Origin: ATZT02 sp964655115
Lineage (GTDB): Bacteria; Actinomycetota; Actinomycetes; S36-B12; UBA5976
Assembly (NCBI GenBank): GCA_964655115.1
Contig: CAZZKM010000006.1
Span: 1-45,839, forward strand
Direction: 5' to 3'
Length of the DNA stretch: 45,839 nucleotides
In this document: positions 41,660 to 45,839 of the stretch, piece after piece
Layout of the letters: each line of letters opens with the position of its first letter
Position numbering within the stretch: the first letter of the stretch is position 1
Translations under genes and position numbers: made by a program
The notes under the pieces: generated by a model
Told to the model about the DNA's origin: nothing
What the model saw: only the letters and a program-made list of their open reading frames with translations
Database searches by the model: none

Positions 41660-42432
41660 GCGATCGTTTACTTGAAATAAGAAATTTAACAATGCAATTT
41701 GGAGGCGTTACTGCACTGTCTGAAGTTAATTTACATGTTTCAGAAGGTGAAATTGCGGCACTAATTGGTCCAAATGGTGCCGGTAAAACTACAGTTTTCA
41801 ACGTTGTAACTGGTTATTATCAACCAACTAAGGGTGAAGTGTTACTCAATAATGAATCGATTGTAGGAGTAAAGCCATACAAAATCGCCAGACGAGGACT
41901 TGCCAGAACTTTTCAAAATGTGAGACTTTTTGGTGACATGACTGCGCTAGAAAACGTAATGACAGCAGCAGATGCAAAAAACAAAGTTGGACTAATTGGA
42001 TCTATGTTTGGAATTGGCACCAGTAAAGCTGATGAATCAAGATCTCATGCAAAAGCTGCTGAGCTATTAAATTTCATGGGAATTAGTCATAGAGCTGGTC
42101 AATTGGCAAAAAATTTGCCTTATGGTGATCAAAGAAGATTAGAAATCGCAAGAGCACTAGCCCTTGAGCCTAGAGTGTTATTACTTGATGAACCAGCTGC
42201 AGGATTTAATCCTCAAGAAAAAGTTGAATTAGGTGAACTTATCAAAAAAATTCGCGACGCAGGTTTTGCAGTTCTTCTAATTGAACACGATATGAGTTTG
42301 GTTATGAAGATATCTGATCGAGTTTCAGTTTTGGATTTTGGTCAAAAAATAGCAGAGGGAACTCCAAAAGAAATTCAAAACAATCAAAGAGTTATCGATG
42401 CTTACCTAGGAGTTGCAGATCATGCTTCTTGA
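41656..42432 (+). CDS. livG: Branched-chain amino acid ABC transporter ATP-binding protein LivG
   Basis: The 258-residue ATPase has Walker A GPNGAGKT at residues 38-45, a Q-loop around RTFQNVRLF, a degenerate signature NLPYGDQRRLEIARAL (YGDQ in place of LSGGQ, normal for LivG) and Walker B LLLDEPAAG. It powers LivHM together with LivF. It starts within the livM stop (ATGA), and its last codons overlap livF by 11 bases. Confidence 0.95.
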   Translation: MSDRLLEIRNLTMQFGGVTALSEVNLHVSEGEIAALIGPNGAGKTTVFNVVTGYYQPTKGEVLLNNESIVGVKPYKIARRGLARTFQNVRLFGDMTALENVMTAADAKNKVGLIGSMFGIGTSKADESRSHAKAAELLNFMGISHRAGQLAKNLPYGDQRRLEIARALALEPRVLLLDEPAAGFNPQEKVELGELIKKIRDAGFAVLLIEHDMSLVMKISDRVSVLDFGQKIAEGTPKEIQNNQRVIDAYLGVADHAS

Positions 42433-43138
42433 GGTTAAAGATTTAAGAGTTTCATACGGCAAAATTGAAGCAATAAAAGGGATTTCTTTGCATGTTGAAA
42501 AAGGCGAAATTGTTACTTTAGTGGGAGCAAATGGAGCTGGAAAAACTACATTATTAAAAACAATTTCTGGAATATTAAAACCATCACAAGGTGTTATAAA
42601 TTTTGAAAACAGAGATGTCCAAACTATTGCTCCCCATGACAGAGTTTTAGAGGGACTTTGCCAAGCACCTGAAGGCCGCGGAATATTTCCTGGTATGAAC
42701 GTTTTGGAAAATCTAGAGATGGGTAAATTTGCCAGAAAAGATTGGAAAAAAGAATTAGACGAAGATTTGGAAAGAGTTTATACACTTTTTCCAAGGCTAA
42801 AGGAAAGACAAAATCAAGCTGGAGGAACATTATCTGGTGGAGAACAGCAAATGCTTTCCATTGGTAGAGCATTGATGGCTAGACCAAGACTTTTACTTTT
42901 AGATGAACCATCAATGGGTCTTGCCCCAATGTTTATCCAACAAATTTTCAAAATCATTAGAGAGATTCAACAGCAAGGCGTTTCAATCCTTTTGGTTGAA
43001 CAAAACGCAGCTCAAGCACTAGCTTGTGCTAATCGTGCATACATTTTAGAAACTGGAAACATAGTTAAAGAAGGTTCTGGAAAAGAGCTTCTTAAAGATG
43101 ATGCTGTTAAAAAAGCATATCTTGGCACTGGCGCTTAA
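42422..43138 (+). CDS. livF: Branched-chain amino acid ABC transporter ATP-binding protein LivF
   Basis: The 238-residue ATPase has Walker A GANGAGKT at residues 35-42, the LivF-typical CQAPEGRGIFPGMNVLENLEMG, signature LSGGEQQM and Walker B LLLDEPSMGLAP. I start at ATG 42422 (MLLEVKDLRVSYG), the family's normal N-terminus; the frame is open slightly further upstream to a TTG at 42413 inside livG. It closes the liv operon. The following VOC gene starts 16 bp later without a ribosome binding site. Confidence 0.95.
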   Translation: MLLEVKDLRVSYGKIEAIKGISLHVEKGEIVTLVGANGAGKTTLLKTISGILKPSQGVINFENRDVQTIAPHDRVLEGLCQAPEGRGIFPGMNVLENLEMGKFARKDWKKELDEDLERVYTLFPRLKERQNQAGGTLSGGEQQMLSIGRALMARPRLLLLDEPSMGLAPMFIQQIFKIIREIQQQGVSILLVEQNAAQALACANRAYILETGNIVKEGSGKELLKDDAVKKAYLGTGA

Positions 43139-43154
43139 ATCTATTTATTTATAA

Positions 43155-43538
43155 ATGTCTAGATTTACTAGCATTGAAATTTGTATCGATTGTAATGATT
43201 TAAATGAAATGTTTGATTTCTGGCAAAAAGTGCTTGATTATGTGCCTGGAGTAAGCGATTTAGAGCGATATGACAAAAATGATCGAAAATATTTGTCATT
43301 AATTGATCCAAATAATAAATTTGTAAAAATTATTCTACAAAAAGTTGACGAAAAAAAGATCATTAAAGATCGAATTCATCTTGATTTACACTGTGACGAT
43401 ATTGAAAAAGAAGTTTCTAGGTTAGAACAAATTGGAGCTACTCGCATTGATGTATTACCAATTACTGAGCAAGGGACAAGTTGGATTCGAATGAAAGATA
43501 TTGAAGATAATGAATTTTGCGTTGTTTTATCGAATTAG
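43155..43538 (+). CDS. VOC (glyoxalase/bleomycin resistance) superfamily protein
   Basis: This 127-residue protein has the two beta-alpha-beta-beta-beta modules of the VOC fold. The first runs from SIEICIDCNDLNEMFDFWQKVLDY; the second includes IHLDLHCDDIEKEVSRLEQIGATRI. His and Glu residues at the usual metal positions are possible (His74 and the Glu near the C-terminal DIEDNEFCVV), but the substrate cannot be predicted. It resembles actinobacterial glyoxalase-like proteins of unknown function. It may be read through from livF. Its last 12 bases overlap the converging DUF554 gene. Confidence 0.75.
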   Translation: MSRFTSIEICIDCNDLNEMFDFWQKVLDYVPGVSDLERYDKNDRKYLSLIDPNNKFVKIILQKVDEKKIIKDRIHLDLHCDDIEKEVSRLEQIGATRIDVLPITEQGTSWIRMKDIEDNEFCVVLSN

Positions 43539-44267
43539 AATAACTAAATAAACAAAGATTGGTGCAAAAAATAACGCTGGTAATAAATTGGCTACTGGTA
43601 CTTGTTTAATCTTTAGTAATCTAAAACTTACTCCGACAAGTAAAAGGCCACCCGTAGCAGTTAATGCTAAAACTTGAGCTTCGTTTAAAACATCTCCTAA
43701 AAAATAACCAAGAAGAGTAAAAAGTCCTTGATAAATTCCAACAGCTAAAGCTGAAAAAGCAACTCCAATTCCAAGTGATGCAGCAAAAGCAATTGAAGCA
43801 AAAAAGTCTAAAGCAGACTTTAATGCTAATTGTTCAATGCCTTTTCCTAAGCCATCAGAAATTGAACCAAGTATTGCCAAAGGACCAACAACAAAAACTA
43901 AGGATGCGCTAACAAAACCTTCAACAAAATTTCCTTTATTAGACTTAACTTTCTTTTTTAAAGATTTCTTCAATCTTTTGCCTACAGTTTCGAATCTGTC
44001 TTCTAATTTCCAATATGATCCAAGAATTCCACCAACAATTAAGGCAGCTAACACAATTAAGACACCTATGCCTGAACCAACTGCTTCGGTAAGTTTTTGA
44101 TTAGTCACATCAATAACAGAAAGACCAGCAATAAGTAAAGTAACAAGACCTAAAGCATCAGTAACTAAATCTCTTGTTTTATTTTTTAATTTGTCACCTA
44201 ATAAAGTTCCAATAAAGGCCCCAGCGATAATTGCTAAGACATTTATCAATGTTCCTAAACCAACCAA
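43527..44267 (-). CDS. DUF554 (YqgA-like) integral membrane protein
   Basis: The 246-residue polytopic membrane protein begins with MVGLGTLINVLAIIAGAFIGTLLGDKLKNKTRD, the hallmark N-terminus of DUF554. It contains the conserved GPLAILGSISDGLG segment at about residues 126-139. Roughly seven hydrophobic helices can be placed. The family has no proven function; a transport role is often supposed. It starts directly next to the stop of the upstream thioesterase gene, with no intergenic base, and overlaps the VOC gene at its 3' end by 12 bases. Confidence 0.9.
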   Translation of the reverse strand: MVGLGTLINVLAIIAGAFIGTLLGDKLKNKTRDLVTDALGLVTLLIAGLSVIDVTNQKLTEAVGSGIGVLIVLAALIVGGILGSYWKLEDRFETVGKRLKKSLKKKVKSNKGNFVEGFVSASLVFVVGPLAILGSISDGLGKGIEQLALKSALDFFASIAFAASLGIGVAFSALAVGIYQGLFTLLGYFLGDVLNEAQVLALTATGGLLLVGVSFRLLKIKQVPVANLLPALFFAPIFVYLVILIR

Positions 44268-44690
44268 TTATTTATTCTTTTCTCTAAAAAATAAACTCAA
44301 TCTTGCAGTTGCCGTCTTTTCATTTTTATCATTAAAAATTTCTATGGTGTAGTTTCCAGTCGATTTTCCTAAGTGATTAGCCGTTGCTATACCGGTGATA
44401 ACTCCTTCTTTAACACCTTTTAAATGAGAGACATTTATATCAACGCCAACCGCAACGCGATCTGGATAAGCTGCCACATTTGCAGCGATTGATCCTAAAG
44501 TTTCAGCAAGTAAAGCATTTGCTCCACCATTTAATAATCCAAGTGGTTGACGATTTCCTTCAACTGGCATGGTGCCAATTGTTTTTTCGGCACTTACCGA
44601 AGTTAATTTAATCCCAATTTTTTCTGCTAATTCACCTAAACCGTATTCATTTAGAGCGTTCTTTAAATCTTCTGGACTAAGTTCTGACAT
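44268..44690 (-). CDS. PaaI-family hotdog-fold thioesterase
   Basis: The 140-residue product shows the hotdog thioesterase pattern of the PaaI/YbdB family: GNRQPLGLLNGGANALLAETLGSIAA, in which the usual HGG is NGG, followed by GVDINVSHLKGVKEG and a beta strand TGNYTIEIFN. Such proteins hydrolyse aryl- or acyl-CoA thioesters. The frame is open upstream to an ATG at 44741, but ATG 44690 has AGGA seven bases upstream and starts at MSELSPEDL, where homology should begin, so I chose it. It is divergent from polA and probably co-transcribed with the DUF554 gene. Confidence 0.8.
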   Translation of the reverse strand: MSELSPEDLKNALNEYGLGELAEKIGIKLTSVSAEKTIGTMPVEGNRQPLGLLNGGANALLAETLGSIAANVAAYPDRVAVGVDINVSHLKGVKEGVITGIATANHLGKSTGNYTIEIFNDKNEKTATARLSLFFREKNK

Positions 44691-44751
44691 TTTTATGTCC
44701 TGACGAGATTTTGCGTCTGAAGCGCTATTCTGATTATTCATATCAAAAGCC

Positions 44752-44757
44752 TAGGAT
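44752..44757 (+). promoter_or_regulatory. Putative -10 element (TAGGAT) for polA
   Basis: TAGGAT ends eight bases before ATG 44766 and fits TANNNT. TTCTGA 17 bp upstream (44729-44734) is a weak -35. The AGGA within the hexamer could instead act as a ribosome binding site, so the leaderless reading is uncertain. Confidence 0.3.
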
Positions 44758-44765
44758 CTGAACAT

Positions 44766-45839
44766 ATGGTCGAAAAATCTGACCCCAAACATCTTCTTTT
44801 AGTTGATGGACATTCGTTAGCCTATAGAGCTTTTTATGCACTTCCTTTGGAAAGTTTTGCAACAAGTTCTGGACAACCGACTAATGCTGTTTATGGATTT
44901 ACATCAATGTTGTTAAACGCATTAAAAGATGAAAAGCCAACACATATTGCTATAGCGTTTGACGTTTCGCGAAATACTTTTCGAAAAGAATTATTTACAG
45001 AATATAAAGCTAATAGAGCCAAAACTCCTGATGAATTTAAATCACAATTACCCTTAATTCATCAAGTGATTGATGCTTTAAAAATACCTGGCTTACAAGT
45101 AGAAGGATTTGAAGCCGATGACATCATCGCAACTTTGGCAAAACAAGGTGAAAAAAATCAAATGAGGGTTTCAATTCTCACAGGGGATAGAGACACTTTT
45201 CAATTAGTTAATAAAAACATAACAGTTTTATATGCAAGAAAAGGTGTGAGTGATATTGCCAGAATGACTCCAGATGCGGTGAAGGAAAAATATGAATTAA
45301 CTCCAGAGCAGTATCCAGATTTTGCTGCACTAAGAGGTGATCCATCAGATAATTTGCCATCGATTCCAAGTGTTGGAGAAAAAACGGCTGTTAAGTGGAT
45401 TAAAGAATATGGAAATCTGGATGAATTAATTAAGCATGCGGATGAAATATCTGGAAAAGTAGGGGATTCATTAAGGCAAAATTTAGATCAAGTAAAACTA
45501 AATCGAAAAATGACCGAATTAGTCAAAGATGTAAAACTTGATAAAGAAGTTAAAGATTTAATTGTTCAAAGAATAGATGAAAATCAAGTTAACAAAGTAT
45601 TTACTGAATTAGAATTTAAATCACTTCGTGAACGTTTATTGGGGAAAAATACAAATTCAAATGTTGAGAAAACTAGCAAAATTTCAAATGTAAAAGGTAA
45701 AAAATATTCAAATGGAGATTTAACCAAATTTCTTGAAAGAAACAAAAAGAATTTAATAGCCCTTGATCTAGATTTTGATGGTCATTTTCAAGGTATAACT
45801 AATATTAAATGGGGACTTTCTAATGAAAATGAGTCCATT
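44766..45839 (+). CDS. polA: DNA polymerase I, N-terminal part, cut by the window edge
   Basis: The frame opens at ATG 44766 and stays open for 358 codons to the end of the window. The visible part is the 5'-3' exonuclease (flap endonuclease) domain: LLLVDGHSLAYRAFYALP at about residues 10-27, FEADDIIATLA, ILTGDRDTFQLV, and the helix-hairpin-helix region DPSDNLPSIPSVGEKTAVKWI. The start of the following 3'-5' exonuclease-like domain (LIALDLDFDGHF) is reached. The polymerase domain lies outside. PolA removes RNA primers and fills gaps. polA next to ANTAR and liv genes is an actinobacterial arrangement. Confidence 0.95.
   Translation, partial: MVEKSDPKHLLLVDGHSLAYRAFYALPLESFATSSGQPTNAVYGFTSMLLNALKDEKPTHIAIAFDVSRNTFRKELFTEYKANRAKTPDEFKSQLPLIHQVIDALKIPGLQVEGFEADDIIATLAKQGEKNQMRVSILTGDRDTFQLVNKNITVLYARKGVSDIARMTPDAVKEKYELTPEQYPDFAALRGDPSDNLPSIPSVGEKTAVKWIKEYGNLDELIKHADEISGKVGDSLRQNLDQVKLNRKMTELVKDVKLDKEVKDLIVQRIDENQVNKVFTELEFKSLRERLLGKNTNSNVEKTSKISNVKGKKYSNGDLTKFLERNKKNLIALDLDFDGHFQGITNIKWGLSNENESI

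Noticed and set aside
1..45839. CRISPR arrays, insertion sequences, prophage or anti-phage islands
   Set aside because: No regularly spaced repeats, transposase or integrase motifs, or blocks of foreign-looking genes were found; nearly all genes fit the actinobacterial core order.

Overview
The window is chromosomal DNA of a low-GC, streamlined actinobacterium. It is visibly AT-rich and most third codon positions are A or T. The gene order still matches a classical actinobacterial chromosome. The segment thrS, HIT, pgsA, patA-like, pimA, pdxS, pdxT, yebC, ruvCAB, secDF, rel, ppiB, MBL, hisS, aspS, rarA, alaS, ruvX, mltG, aroE, prepilin peptidase, aroCKBQ, pepQ, efp, nusB runs like the Rv2614c to Rv2533c stretch of Mycobacterium tuberculosis. 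The phosphatidylinositol mannoside genes, an ANTAR response regulator and a Gly-Cys-Val tRNA cluster support the same phylum. A planktonic acI/Nanopelagicales-like organism is my best guess, but this is an inference from AT content, compactness and gene order, not a proven placement.

Layout. (1) 1-3757: an unidentified gene end at the left edge, a TRIC-type channel, a minus-strand tRNA cluster, pabB, a PGPGW membrane protein and a formyltransferase-family protein. (2) 3773-9575: thrS followed by the inositol phospholipid and mannoside operon. (3) 9641-13916: the two-subunit PLP synthase pdxST, then yebC and ruvCAB. RuvB is interrupted by a 100-N assembly gap. (4) 14016-20896: secDF without a yajC, bifunctional Rel, then DUF349 and cyclophilin on the minus strand. 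(5) 20995-30328: an MBL hydrolase, hisS, aspS, rarA, alaS, ruvX and mltG. (6) 30332-36900: a shikimate operon (aroE, C, K, B, Q) with an embedded prepilin peptidase, then pepQ, efp and nusB. (7) 36905-45839: a tRNA with anticodon CAA, a PdtaR-like antiterminator, upp, the livKHMGF branched-chain amino acid transporter, a VOC protein, DUF554, a hotdog thioesterase and the start of polA, which is cut by the window edge.

Functionally this is core housekeeping: aminoacylation, translation factors, Holliday junction processing, protein export, stringent response, cofactor (PLP, folate precursor) and aromatic amino acid synthesis, envelope lipids and peptidoglycan, plus one high-affinity amino acid importer. 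I see no insertion sequence, prophage, CRISPR array or foreign island.

No wholly new multi-gene system is convincingly present. The most unusual signals are: a short (class I) tRNA carrying the leucine anticodon CAA; a promoter, 18-bp palindrome and 12-bp hairpin set around the strongly codon-biased livK; a formyltransferase with the catalytic Asn position changed; a likely set of leaderless transcription starts; and all three convergent protein-gene pairs overlapping at their stop codons.
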